DNA of 64,000 nt from Palsa-89 sp963824345 (GTDB lineage: Bacteria; Acidobacteriota; Terriglobia; Bryobacterales; Bryobacteraceae), in the NCBI GenBank assembly GCA_963824345.1, contig CAWGOZ010000020.1, forward strand, positions 372,001-436,000, in the 5' to 3' direction. Position numbers and translations under genes: made by a program. Shown piece after piece: positions 55,164 through 64,000 of this stretch. Position 1 is the stretch's first letter. Every line of letters begins with the position of its first letter. Below the pieces are notes generated by a model that was not told the DNA's origin, ran no database searches, and saw only the letters and a program-made list of their open reading frames with translations.

Positions 55164-55947
55164 TTCCCGAACCTGGCCTATATACCGGTACTCTACGCCA
55201 TCGCCGGTTCCGCCCGCGCAAGCATGAGTTCACCTACAAGCTCTTCATGGCGTGGCTCGATATCGACCGGATTCCCGAGCTGATGGCGCAGTCGCCCTGG
55301 ACCAGCTACAACCGCTTCAACTGGGCTAGCTTTGAGGAGCGGGACCACTTTGGCGACCCCCGGCTCTCCTTGCGCGAGCGCGTGGCGCAAGACGCCCGCG
55401 CGCACAACGTTCCGTTGCCGGATGGCCCGATCTTTCTGCTGACCCACCTGCGCTATCTGGGTTATTGCTTCAATCCGATTTCGTTTTACTTCTGTTACGG
55501 CCGCAGCGGGCGCCTCGACACCATCCTGGCCGAGGTGAACAGCACGTTCGGCGAGAGCCGCAACTATTGGCTGTCGACCGCACAACCGTGCAGCCTTCAG
55601 CGAACTGCGATGTGCGATACCGCTGCCCCAAGACCATGCACGTGTCGCCGTTCATGGGCATGAATCTGGATTACGAATTCGTGCTCACCGAGCCCGGCGA
55701 GAGAGTGGTGGCTCACATGAATACCATCGAGCGCGTCCGGCATCCCCTCAACCTTTCTTTGATGCGACGCTTGTGCTCGAACGCGAGCCCTGGACAGCGC
55801 GAAACCTCGGTCGCGTCCTGCTGCGTCATCCTTTGATGACTGCCAAGGTGATTGGCGCGATCCATTGGCAGGCGCTGCGTCTTTTCTTGAAGCGAGTCCC
55901 CGTGTTTACCCATCCGGCCCGTTCAGGAGGTGACGAAACGAACATGA
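55160..55947 (+). pseudogene. DUF1365 family protein, frameshifted
   Basis: Starts 'MIPEPGLYTGTLRHRRFRPR', followed by 'FTYKLFMAWLDIDRIPEL' and 'TFGESRNYWLS'. The frame breaks near 55590, continues as 'HVSPFMGMNLDYEFVLTEPG', and breaks again near 55745 to 'WTARNLGRVLLRHPLMTAKV', typical of the DUF1365 C-terminus. Function is unknown, but it nearly always lies between the FAD oxidoreductase and the CFA methyltransferase. The inferred stop would overlap the next ATG at 55944. Confidence 0.75.
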
Positions 55948-57210
55948 GCATGAGTTTTGCGCGGAAAGCTGTATTCCGGATGCTGGAAAACGTGCGCCAC
56001 GGCGCACTGGAAGTGATCTGCCCGGAACGTACTTACCTGTTCGGCGAAGCGGGCACGGGCTTGCGGGCTGCCATCGCCGTCCACGATGAACGTTTCTTTT
56101 CCCGAGTGCTGTGGGGTGGCGACGATGCCGCCGGAGATTCCTACGTGGACGGCGACTGGTCTTCGCCAGACCCGGTCGCCGTGGTGCGCCTGGCCGCGCG
56201 CAATCTTTCCGAGTTGGAAGGCGGCAATCCTCTTCTTTCGTTCGCCAACCGCCTCTTCCACCGGATACGCCATCGGATGAATCGCAATACGATCGCTGGG
56301 CAGCCGCCGCAATATTCAGGCGCACTACGATTTGAGCAACGATTTCTTCCGCCTGTTCCTGGATCGCAACATGGTCTATTCGAGCGCCGTCTATCGGGAC
56401 TCCAGCGATTCGCTCGAAGAAGCGCAAATCGAGAAACTGGACCGGGTATGCCGCAAATTGCGTCTGGGACCCGACGATCACGTGCTCGAAATCGGCACCG
56501 GCTGGGGCGCTTTTGCGCTGCACGCTTCACGGAACTACGGATGCCGCATTACCACCACCACCATCAGCCGCGAGCAGCACGACGAAGCCCGGCAGCTTTT
56601 TAACAGTGCCGGCGAAGCCGGAGCCCGGATCAAGCTGCTGCTGGAGGACTATCGGAATCTTCAGGGCTCGTTCAATAAGCTGGTGAGCATTGAGATGTTC
56701 GAAGCGGTTGGCTTAGACTACTATGACGCTTTCTTCTCGACCTGCGATCGCCTGTTGACGCCGGACGGTTCGATGGTGATGCAGGCCATCACGATGAACG
56801 AACACCGCTTCGATGCCTATAGGAAACAGAGCGACTGGATTCAGCGGCGCATTTTCCCGGGCGCGCAGTTGGCCTCCATTCGAGAGATTCTCAGCTCACT
56901 GGTACGCTCGACGCGGCTTTCCTTATATAACGTCGAGGACATCGGGCTGCACTACGCCTACACACTGGCGGAGTGGCGGCGGCGGTTCCACGAATCGATC
57001 GACGAAGTTCGCGCCCTGGGATTCGACCAGGCATTCTGCCGGATGTGGGACTACTATCTGGCTTACTGCGAGGGCGCCTTCCGCGAACGCCACATCAGCG
57101 ACGTCCAGTTGATGCTCACAAAGAACGCCAATCCTGCGATTCTCTACGGCGAGCCATGGAAACATTCGGCGGAAAGCGGAGTGGAGCCAGAGTTGGCTTC
57201 CGCGCAATGA
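55944..57210 (+). pseudogene. Cyclopropane-fatty-acyl-phospholipid synthase family methyltransferase (first copy), frameshifted
   Basis: The N-terminal part ('FARKAVFRMLENVRHGALEV', 'YVDGDWSSPDPVAVVRLAAR') and the SAM domain ('VLEIGTGWGAFALHASRNYG', 'LVSIEMFEAVGLDYYD') are in different frames, joined near 56305 through 'NIQAHYDLSNDFFRLFLD'. It would be about 420 residues. GGAGG stands before the ATG at 55944 (13-nt gap). The stop overlaps the DUF2062 start (ATGA). It probably methylenates or methylates acyl double bonds, as the second copy at 49863 may do. Confidence 0.8.
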
Positions 57211-57713
57211 CAGGCGCGGACTACGTACAGAATTCCAGATGGCTTAAGCCCTTCATCCAACTCCTGCGCCAGGGTGTCTCGCCGGAGAAAATTGCGCTCA
57301 CGATCGCGTTAGGTATTATTCTGGGGGTTACGCCGGTGCTGGGTTCCACGGTGCTTTTATGTACTCTGGCGGCGATCGCGCTGCGGCTGAATTTACCCGC
57401 AATTCAGTTAGTCAACGGAGTGGTCTATCCGCTGCAGTTCATCCTGCTGATTCCTTTCTACCGGCTGGGTGCGTGGATGTTTCGAGCGGACGCTTCGACA
57501 ATTTCGCTGGGCGCCGTCACTGCTCTGATCCGGGAAGGCGTGGGGCACGCGATTCGCACTTTGTGGGTGGTCACCATGCACGCACTTCTTGCCTGGCTGG
57601 TGTCGGGGATGGTTACAGTCGCCATTCTCTACCCCGTGCTCGTTCCTTTGGTGCGTCGGTTGTGGACAAGAGTCCAGCCAAACGTGAGTTCGCTGGGACC
57701 GAGCCCAGGGTGA
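57207..57713 (+). CDS. DUF2062 membrane protein
   Basis: A 168-residue protein with the DUF2062 pattern: 'SPEKIALTIALGIILGVTPV' followed by helices 'LLCTLAAIALRLNLPAIQLV' and 'YPLQFILLIPFYRLGAWMF'. It closes the plus-strand lipid operon, overlapping the methyltransferase by 4 bp. It is intact. No function is established for the domain; a membrane-associated accessory role is plausible. Confidence 0.8.
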   Translation: MTGADYVQNSRWLKPFIQLLRQGVSPEKIALTIALGIILGVTPVLGSTVLLCTLAAIALRLNLPAIQLVNGVVYPLQFILLIPFYRLGAWMFRADASTISLGAVTALIREGVGHAIRTLWVVTMHALLAWLVSGMVTVAILYPVLVPLVRRLWTRVQPNVSSLGPSPG

Positions 57714-57895
57714 CGAAAAAGCCCGCCTGGGGTGCACTCGCACCGCCACAAGACGACGCACTCGACGCCCTAGCCTGTTTGTCCCGCGCCGAAATGAATA
57801 AGAACAGGTACGGAATCATCGGGGCCCGGGGGAAGGCGTCGAACGGCTCTCCAGGGCGGCTCCTCAGGCCGCTCGCATTGGCAAGTTGCCGGGCG

Positions 57896-58375
57896 CTATT
57901 GCTTGTCCCAGACGATCGTAAAGGTTATCGGCTGGCCCTTCGGGTCCGCTCCGTTCGCGGTTAGCGTCAAGGTCTTACCGTCCTTTGACACAGCCGTTTT
58001 GTTCGTCATGACAACTTGCCCGGACTTCTTGAACTGGCCCCCGTAGACGTGGGATCCGGCCCTCCTCAAGGCCACAGTTTCTGCTCCGCCCAGTCGCTGA
58101 GGTCGAGATGAACCCGATAGTGGGTAATCCTTGCCATCGTCGAATTTGGCGGTGTACTCGTACCCTGTGTGGCTATCATCGGCTTCGATTTCTTCGAGGC
58201 TTGTTTTAACGCTGTCGCCCTGCGCTTCAATGACAAGGGTCGCGCTCTTTGGCGGCGGGCCGGGAGAAAATTTGGATTTTGCGACATTGAGCTTCCAAGT
58301 GCCCGTCGCCGGATTATCTTGCGCTCCGAGGAGTGGTAAAAGCATTACGGCCGTGAGTACGCAAATCTGTTTCAT
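57896..58375 (-). CDS. Small secreted protein of unknown function
   Basis: A 159-residue protein with a signal peptide ('MKQICVLTAVMLLPLLGAQ') and a beta-rich mature part: 'TGTWKLNVAKSKFSPGPPPK', 'ATLVIEAQGDSVKTSLEEI' and 'SKDGKTLTLTANGADPKGQP'. This lipocalin-like pattern is common among exported Acidobacterial proteins. Isolated between convergent and divergent neighbours. No catalytic motif is visible. Confidence 0.7.
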   Translation of the reverse strand: MKQICVLTAVMLLPLLGAQDNPATGTWKLNVAKSKFSPGPPPKSATLVIEAQGDSVKTSLEEIEADDSHTGYEYTAKFDDGKDYPLSGSSRPQRLGGAETVALRRAGSHVYGGQFKKSGQVVMTNKTAVSKDGKTLTLTANGADPKGQPITFTIVWDKQ

Positions 58376-58591
58376 GTGAACAACACCTCTTGTGATCGTA
58401 ATTTTCGTTGGGATGCCGGAGCTTCCGGCTGGAAGTTCCTGATTCCCTGAAGAAGCATATCACGTTTTTGGTTTGGCATAAAAAAGATATAAAGATCGAC
58501 GCCGGGTTGGCCAGCGAGCGTAACGACCGGCCTGCACCCCCGAGGGCCGTTTCGTGTTGCAATGAAAGGGCCCGATTCCACGGCCTTCCTT

Positions 58592-59212
58592 ATGACACGT
58601 TCTTACGCCACTCGGCGCCTGACGCTACCACTGGCCACGCTACTTTTCATCCCGCTCGGCGTCGCGCAGAATTCGCCCGCTTTGAAACCGGGGTTGTATG
58701 CGATCTTCAACACCAGCGAGGGCGCCATCACAGCGCGGTTGTACGAAAAAGACACCCCCGGCGCGGTCGCCAATTTCGTGGCTTTGGCGCAAGGGACCAA
58801 ACCTTGGCGCGACCCCAAGACGGGCGCCATGGTCCGGCGTCCGCTCTATGACAACATCACTTTTCATCGCGTGATTCCCGGGGAAGCGATTCAGTCCGGA
58901 GATCCCACCGCCACCGGCGCGCACAATTGCGGAGTGACCATTAGCGACGAATTTCTGCCGGGACTGCGCTTCTCCGCGCCCGGGCGACTGGCTCTTGCCA
59001 ACAACGGCAATCCGGATAGCGGCGGGTGCCAGTTCTTCATCACCGCTCAGCAGATGCCGTTCTGGAACGGGAAGTACACCATCTTCGGAGAAGTCGTCGC
59101 GGGATTGGATGTGGTTGCTAGGATCAGCCGGATGCCGGTCAAAGGAGAGAAGCCAGTGGATCCGGTGAAGCTGATCAACGTCTCCATCCAGAGGGTCGAT
59201 AAGCCCAAGTAA
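58592..59212 (+). CDS. Secreted cyclophilin-type peptidyl-prolyl isomerase
   Basis: A 206-residue protein with a signal peptide ('LTLPLATLLFIPLGVAQ') and a cyclophilin domain: 'NFVALAQGTKPWRDPK', 'YDNITFHRVIPGEAIQSGD' (catalytic Arg in FHRV), 'GRLALANNGNPDSGGCQFFI' and 'NGKYTIFGEVVAGLDVV'. It accelerates prolyl isomerisation, probably in the periplasm. An ATG at 58562 would add 10 residues; neither start has a strong ribosome-binding site. Confidence 0.88.
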   Translation: MTRSYATRRLTLPLATLLFIPLGVAQNSPALKPGLYAIFNTSEGAITARLYEKDTPGAVANFVALAQGTKPWRDPKTGAMVRRPLYDNITFHRVIPGEAIQSGDPTATGAHNCGVTISDEFLPGLRFSAPGRLALANNGNPDSGGCQFFITAQQMPFWNGKYTIFGEVVAGLDVVARISRMPVKGEKPVDPVKLINVSIQRVDKPK

Positions 59213-59220
59213 GGCCAAAC

Positions 59221-60069
59221 CTACTGTTTCCCCAGATGAGGCCGGTCCCTTTCGTTATCGCAGAAGTCTTCAAAGATGTCGGCGTCGGCCAGCAGATGGT
59301 GCGGGATCGTAATCGTAAAAGGTTTGGTGTACGTCTGGGGATCGTCGAACGTCATTTCGACATCCATGTGGCCGAAGTCGCGGCGGTGGAAGCGTTCCGT
59401 GACGTGCAGCGCTTCGCTGTGCGGGTGCCCAGCTTGATCCAGGGAGGTCTTGTCGTTGAAACCGGCGGTCTCCACCACCAGAGTGTCCTGCTCCCAATGA
59501 CCGGCCGAATAGCCCAGATAGGCGGGGAAGTTGACCTCCTTGGGAAGAACGCGGCCATCGGTGTAGATCTGACGGCGTAGGTTTTGAACCTCGTACAAGA
59601 TCAACGTCAGCCGGGGCGCCTGTACGATCTTAATCGGTTCGGACAGCAGACCGGCCACCGGAAATCCAAAGACGCCCGCGCAAACATTGGCAGGGTCTCG
59701 GTTTGCAACCCGGCGGCGAAAAATCTCGGCGGCTTGGGGCCGCAGCATGCCTTCTTCGGGCTTATAGTCCACCAGAATGTCGAAAGCGTACTTGTGCTGG
59801 GTGCCAATCTCCATGCCGGGCGGAGCCAGCGTAATCTCGGCATCGAAGCGATTGCCGAACAAGCGCCGCACTTCGGCGACGGTGGTGGTCTCATGCATCC
59901 AAACGCCGGAGAGATCGGGCTGGCCGTCGAGCCCGCGCGGCGCCGCAGCCGTAAGGTTCGGCTTGCCATCGGAGGTGCGGGGGGTTCCAGGCGTCGGAAA
60001 ATTCAACCATTGCGCCTGCATGCCAACGGCGAGCAGCGCGACTAAGACGAGCAGACGCTGACAACGCAT
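59221..60069 (-). CDS. Secreted Solibacter-type protein ('DLSGVW' family)
   Basis: A 282-residue exported protein. A signal peptide ('MRCQRLLVLVALLAVGMQAQ') precedes 'GKPNLTAAAPRGLDGQPDLS', then 'GVWMHE'. The rest is beta-rich ('WEQDTLVVETAGFNDKTSLD', 'VTERFHRRDFGHMDVEMTFD'). Many such paralogs occur in Solibacter-like genomes. GGAGG 7 nt upstream of the ATG at 60069 fixes the start. Function is unknown. Confidence 0.75.
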   Translation of the reverse strand: MRCQRLLVLVALLAVGMQAQWLNFPTPGTPRTSDGKPNLTAAAPRGLDGQPDLSGVWMHETTTVAEVRRLFGNRFDAEITLAPPGMEIGTQHKYAFDILVDYKPEEGMLRPQAAEIFRRRVANRDPANVCAGVFGFPVAGLLSEPIKIVQAPRLTLILYEVQNLRRQIYTDGRVLPKEVNFPAYLGYSAGHWEQDTLVVETAGFNDKTSLDQAGHPHSEALHVTERFHRRDFGHMDVEMTFDDPQTYTKPFTITIPHHLLADADIFEDFCDNERDRPHLGKQ

Positions 60070-60143
60070 CTTCAGACCTCCACCTGACGACATTGCAGGC
60101 ATCTTGACAATGCTAGCACTTGGCCGCAAGCTGGATGAGGAAT

Positions 60144-60398
60144 ATGGCATTACAGGACTTTGTCGAGGAAGTACAAGTGCTGGGACGGGATCTGGTGGAT
60201 AAGGTCAAGTCCCTGATCCATGAAGGCAACGTGCGCCGCATCATCGTGCGGGATGAACACGGCAACACATTCGTCGAGATTCCCGTCACGGTGGCTGCGG
60301 TTGGCGCGGTCCTGGCCCCGGTCTTGGCTGCACTGGGCGCGATTGCGGCGCTGGTAGCGAAGTTCACCGTTGTGGTGGTAAGGACCGAAGAGAAATGA
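60144..60398 (+). CDS. DUF4342 protein
   Basis: An 84-residue protein: 'LQDFVEEVQVLGRDLVDKVK', 'EGNVRRIIVRDEHGNTFVEI' and a hydrophobic C-terminal helix pair. This is the DUF4342 layout. GAGGA lies just upstream of the ATG at 60144; an ATG at 60135 is also in frame. Its stop overlaps the MsrB start (ATGA), so the two are co-translated. It may be a membrane-associated stress accessory. Confidence 0.75.
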   Translation: MALQDFVEEVQVLGRDLVDKVKSLIHEGNVRRIIVRDEHGNTFVEIPVTVAAVGAVLAPVLAALGAIAALVAKFTVVVVRTEEK

Positions 60399-60847
60399 TG
60401 CTCCAATGGCCCGAGATTCTGAATTTGGCAAAGAACGGCAATCCCGCGCCGGATCGCAAGGTTGTAAAGACGGACGCCGAATGGCGCGCCCAGCTCAGTG
60501 ACGAGGAATACCATGTCACCCGGCAAGCCGGAACCGAGCGCGCCTTTAGCTCGGAAATGTGCAGCCTGTTTGAGCCGGGAATCTATTCCTGCCTGTGCTG
60601 CGACACCATTCTTTTCGATGCGTCGGAGAAATTCGAGTCCCATACCGGCTGGCCATCTTTCACCCAACCCATCCAGCAGAATGTCATTGCTTACCGCTTT
60701 GACGGGCCGGCGTTTTTGAAGCGCGTCGAAACCATCTGCAATACCTGTGACGCTCACCTGGGTCACGTCTTCCCGGATGGCCCGGCGCCGAGCGGCCTGC
60801 GTTACTGCATGAATGCCGTGGCGCTTCACAAGGCCGCCAAGGTCTGA
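60395..60847 (+). CDS. msrB: Peptide-methionine (R)-S-oxide reductase
   Basis: A 150-residue MsrB: two Zn-binding C-x-x-C pairs ('YSCLCCDTILF', 'ETICNTCDAHLGHVFPDGP'), 'FESHTGWPSFTQP', and the resolving/catalytic 'GLRYCMNAVAL' with the active Cys. It reduces methionine-R-sulfoxide in proteins. Its start overlaps the DUF4342 stop. A REP-like hairpin with nine T residues lies about 50-70 bp downstream and may end the transcript. Confidence 0.93.
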   Translation: MMLQWPEILNLAKNGNPAPDRKVVKTDAEWRAQLSDEEYHVTRQAGTERAFSSEMCSLFEPGIYSCLCCDTILFDASEKFESHTGWPSFTQPIQQNVIAYRFDGPAFLKRVETICNTCDAHLGHVFPDGPAPSGLRYCMNAVALHKAAKV

Positions 60848-60886
60848 GGCCGGAACTACGCAACAGTTGCTTGGGGACCGATGCCT

Positions 60887-61047
60887 GGTACACGCGGCTT
60901 TCAGCCGTTTTTTTTTGCCAAATGGTGCGATAAAGACGCGTTGCCGGTACATCGAAAACAATCCAGTGAAGCCGGACTATGCGGCAGCGCGGAAAAACTG
61001 GCGCTGGATGAGCGCCGGGAAAAACGCGGCTGGAAGCCGCGTGTACC
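60887..61047. repeat. REP-like inverted repeat pair flanking a RAYT fragment
   Basis: GGTACACGCGGCTT (60887-60900) is perfectly inverted at 61034-61047. Each arm also contains its own small palindrome: CGGCT-TTC-AGCCG on the left (followed by nine T) and GCGGCT-GGA-AGCCGC on the right. A REP-associated transposase fragment lies between them, as expected of a RAYT/BIME relic. The left hairpin plus T-run can act as the msrB terminator. Confidence 0.65.
60930..61020 (+). pseudogene. REP-associated tyrosine transposase (RAYT) C-terminal fragment
   Basis: The plus strand reads 'RYIENNPVKPDYAAARKNWR', then 'WMSA'. This is the characteristic C-terminal signature of Y1-type REP-associated transposases. 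The catalytic His-hydrophobe-His and Tyr regions are absent. It is enclosed by the inverted repeat 60887/61047. Confidence 0.65.
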
Positions 61048-61149
61048 CAACCTGCGCCCAGAGCCAACGCTTGACCTGGTCGAAACGGTCGGGTACAGTT
61101 CTAGTCAGTTAAACGGCGCTCCGCCAGGGTCTGTCTGGGAGGTATCGCG

Positions 61150-61515
61150 ATGAGGTCCAAACGAGCGATTTTGATTGCGGCCGCGAGCTTGCTCTTCGTG
61201 CCTGCGGCGGCGCTCGCGCATCATGCGTTACAGGCGCAGTTCGACTTGCAACAAACCATCACCCTGACAGGCGCAGTCACGAAGATAGACTGGAGCAATC
61301 CCCATGTGCGGCTCTATCTTGAAGTCAAACATGAGAGTAAGACGGTGACTTGGGAGCTGTACATGGGCAGTCCGAACCAGCAAATGATGAACGGCTGGAG
61401 GATTGACACCTTCAAACGCGGTGACCACGTGAGCGTTGAAGCCAATCCGGCCAGGGATGGATCGAGGATCGGATTCGCAAAGAAGATCACCGCTGTTTCA
61501 TCATCGCTGCCATAG
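61150..61515 (+). CDS. DUF6152 secreted protein
   Basis: A 121-residue exported protein with a signal peptide ending near 'AAALAHHA' and the body 'TGAVTKIDWSNPHVRLYLEV', 'WELYMGSPNQQMMNGWRID' and 'GDHVSVEANPARDGSRIGFA'. This is the DUF6152 pattern (OB-like small barrel). GGGAGG lies just upstream of the ATG. Its end overlaps the convergent phosphorylase by 15 bp. Function is unknown. Confidence 0.82.
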   Translation: MRSKRAILIAAASLLFVPAAALAHHALQAQFDLQQTITLTGAVTKIDWSNPHVRLYLEVKHESKTVTWELYMGSPNQQMMNGWRIDTFKRGDHVSVEANPARDGSRIGFAKKITAVSSSLP

Positions 61516-64000
61516 GATATGAGCGGATTCCAGGGGAACCGCGACCCCGGAGCGCTGCGGTATCGCACGCGCTGTATAGTCCGTCGCTGGACGGCCGCTG
61601 GGTACGGTCGCGCGATAGAGGCGGCCGCCTGACGCGTCGGAAGGCAGTCCGGTCCACTTCATTTCCATGCGCGCCGGATCGCCCCCGTCCACTCCGTCTG
61701 CAAACAGCTCCACTCGAATCGCATTCGGGTCCAGATCGTTTAGAAACAGTTCGGCTTCAAACACTGAGTGGTCCGCGTTAGCTTCCACCCGTACGTCTCC
61801 GAACCGCAGCGAGCCCCACTTGCGATCCACCGCATGCTGCCAATCGACTACCTGTTTACCCGCCGCGCCCTGGTTTGCGGCGCGCTCCCGGTAGTGAGCC
61901 GCAGCCGGGAGATAGTGGCGCTCCGCATACTCGCCCACCGCGCGGCTGGCAGAAAAGCGCGGCGTCAGCTGCGCCATGCTTTCCCGCATCCGCTTGACCC
62001 ACGCGGTAGGGATGCCATGCTCGTCCCGGTTATAAAACTCCGGGATCACCTCGCGCTCGAGCAAGTCGTAGAGCGCGCCGGCTTCGGCAGCGTCCCACGC
62101 AGGATCCTCGCCATGTTCCCGGCCGTCTCCCAGCGCCCACCCAACCTCCGGCGTATAGGCTTCCGCCCACCAGCCATCCAGCTCGGATAAATTGATGCCG
62201 CCATTGACGAGCACCTTCATGCCGCTGGTCCCGCAAGCTTCCCAGGGGCGCCGTGGCGTGTTGATCCACACATCCACCCCCTGCACCAGCTCCTCGGTCA
62301 TCAGCATGTCATAGTCGCTGAGAAAGATCGCGTGGGGACGGGTCTCCGGCTGCCGGATGAAACGGATCCATTCCTGAATCATGGCTTGTCCGGCCTGATC
62401 CGCCGGATGCGCCTTTCCGGCGATGATCAGTTGCACCGGACGCTCCGGATTGGTCAATATACGAAGCAGCCTCTGCGGATCGTGCAGCAATAAGTTCGGT
62501 CGCTTGTAGGTAGCGAAGCGTCGCGCAAAGCCCAGCGTCAGGGTGTTGGGATCGAACAGATGCTTCGCAACTTCCACCGCATCGCCGGACGCGCCTGCGG
62601 CGGCCAGCTCCTTGGACAATCGCTGGCGAGCATATTCCACCAGAGACTTGCTGGCGGCGATACGAAATTGCCAGAGCTTGGCATCGGAGACGCCGCGCAT
62701 GTCCTGGTCAACGGTTGCTGCCGTCCCCAGCCAACGTCCTTTGCCACAAGCCTCCGTCCACAAATCGTCGGCCGGCGCCGAGTCCCAAGTGGGCATGTGG
62801 ACTCCGTTGGTCACGTGTCCGACCGGGACTTCGTCCTCCGGCCAGTGCGGAAAGAGTGGCAGGAAAATATGCCGGCTCACCTTGCCATGCAGCCGGCTCA
62901 CGCCGTTGATCTGCCCGCTCCCGCGAATGGCCAGATACGCCATATTGAAAGGCTCCGCCGAGTCGTCCGGGTTTTGCCGGCCAAGAGCCAGCAAGTCCCG
63001 GAGCGTGATGCCAAGCTTCTGCTGCGCGTATCCACCGAGATACTGCTCGATAAGGCCCGCGGAGAAAACGATCGAATCCGGCAGCAACCGCGGTGTGGGT
63101 GGTAAAGAGATTGCCAACACGGGTCGCGGCGAGCGCTACTTCAAAAGGATGCGCGGTCTCCTCCATGAAATTGCGGGCGCGCTCCAGCACCGCGAAGGCC
63201 GCATGTCCCTCATTCAGGTGACAGACCTCCGGCTGTATCCCGAGCGCCCGCAGCAAACGCCATCCCCCGATCCCGAGCAGCAGTTCCTGCTTGAGGCGCA
63301 ACTCCGGGCCGCCGCCATACAGTTCGCTCGTGATGGCGCGATGAGCGGGGATGTTCGCGGCGTCATTGCTGTCCAACAGGTAGAGCTTCACTCTGCCGAC
63401 CTGGACTTGCCAGGCGCGCAACCAAACCGAATATCCAGGCAGTGGGATCTCCAGGCGCAGCCACTCGCCGTTCGGCTGACGCAAAGGCGTGACCGGCAAC
63501 TGTCCCGGGTCGTTGTACGGGTAGAGGGCTTGCTGCGCTCCATCTTTGTCGATCACTTGGCGAAAATAGCCTTGCTGATAGAGCAGCCCTACGCCCACCA
63601 CCGGCACGCCCAGGTCGCTGGCGGCTTTCAGCTGATCGCCAGCCACATTGCCCAGGCCCCCGGAGTAAATGGGCAGGGCCTCGCTCAGCATAAACTCCAT
63701 GCTGAAATAGGCGCAGCATGTCAGAGCAGCGTCCGGATGATTCTGTTGAAACCATGCGGGCGCCTGGGTTGCTTGCCGGCTGGCTTCCAGCAGTCCGTCG
63801 ATCTTCTGTCGGAAAGTTGGATCGGCTAAGGCGCGTGCGATCCGGTCGCGCGAAACCGTCTGCAGGACCACCCAAGGATTGTGCGTGATCTCCCAAAGCT
63901 GGGGATCGAGATTCCGCCACACCTCGTCGGTAGCGTGATTCCAGGACCAGCGCAGATCCAGCGCGAGGTCCGCCAGGGAATCGAATCCCTGGATGTCGTG
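61501..64000 (-). pseudogene. glgP: Alpha-glucan (glycogen) phosphorylase, frameshifted, 5' end outside window
   Basis: The frame is open from the window edge ('FDSLADLALDLRWSWNHATD') through 'YFSMEFMLSEALPIYSGGLG' and 'LNEGHAAFAVLERA' to 'LFTTHTAVAAGFDRF'. There a one-base break near 63080 moves it to 'SAGLIEQYLGGYAQQKLGIT', then 'HVTNGVHMPTW', 'RFATYKRPNLLL' and 'EACGTSGMKVLVNGG'. This is the shorter TIGR02094-type phosphorylase, releasing glucose-1-phosphate from alpha-glucans. The break may be a real mutation or a base-calling error. Confidence 0.85.

Overview
The window looks like a chromosome segment of an Acidobacteriota bacterium close to Bryobacterales/Solibacter. This rests on recognised gene families, not on a database search: SBBP-repeat proteins with the Solibacter-type 'NGASF..APVAPGSLITIFG' C-terminal module, DUF6152 and 'DLSGVW' exported proteins, and FtsX/AttH pairs. 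It divides into a left flank (1-2.85 kb), a 44.7 kb genomic island (2.85-47.54 kb) and a right flank (47.5-64 kb).

The island is bounded by a 43-bp perfect direct repeat, which is the 5' half of a tRNA-Val(UAC) gene. A truncated copy lies at 2850-2892 and the intact gene at 47497-47573. The right end carries the recombination module: a divergent RHH protein and HTH protein that share an inverted ~39-bp upstream element, a small basic ORF, and a tyrosine integrase whose reading frame runs into the tRNA. Next to it lie an AbiEii-type nucleotidyltransferase pair and an IS remnant. The left end holds debris: a vapBC remnant, a UvrD-like helicase pseudogene and a tRNA-Asn 3' fragment, which suggests layered integrations.

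The island cargo has three blocks. (i) 5.3-9.0 kb: a membrane GT-C-like/beta-sandwich/alpha-toroid fusion with a class II terpene-cyclase-like DSDDTT motif, coupled to a UbiA prenyltransferase. (ii) 9.0-22.4 kb: a surface-polysaccharide cluster of large multidomain glycosyltransferases, a pyruvyltransferase, a membrane protein split by one in-frame TGA and a sulfotransferase; 22.4-25.0 kb is decayed. (iii) 25.0-34.8 kb: the most striking block, an apparent (glyco)sphingolipid pathway. One polypeptide fuses a fatty acyl-AMP ligase, an ACP and a serine-palmitoyltransferase-like enzyme. With it are a classical SDR, a membrane desaturase/hydroxylase, a GNAT-like acyltransferase and an MGDG-synthase-like glycosyltransferase. 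An FtsX-type permease and two Solibacter-type exported proteins follow.

The right flank carries oligopeptidase B, then a divergent lipid-modification locus (49.9-57.7 kb) around a CarH/LitR-type B12 photoreceptor regulator. The regulator has W-x9-EH and E-x-H-x-x-G motifs and a 33-bp palindrome between the divergent promoters. The locus encodes CFA-type methyltransferases, DUF1295, DUF1475, a desaturase, an FAD oxidoreductase, DUF1365 and DUF2062. At least ten frame breaks fall in about 5.5 kb here, so it is either decaying or locally badly sequenced. The end holds small exported proteins, a cyclophilin, MsrB, a RAYT/REP remnant and a frameshifted alpha-glucan phosphorylase that runs off the window.
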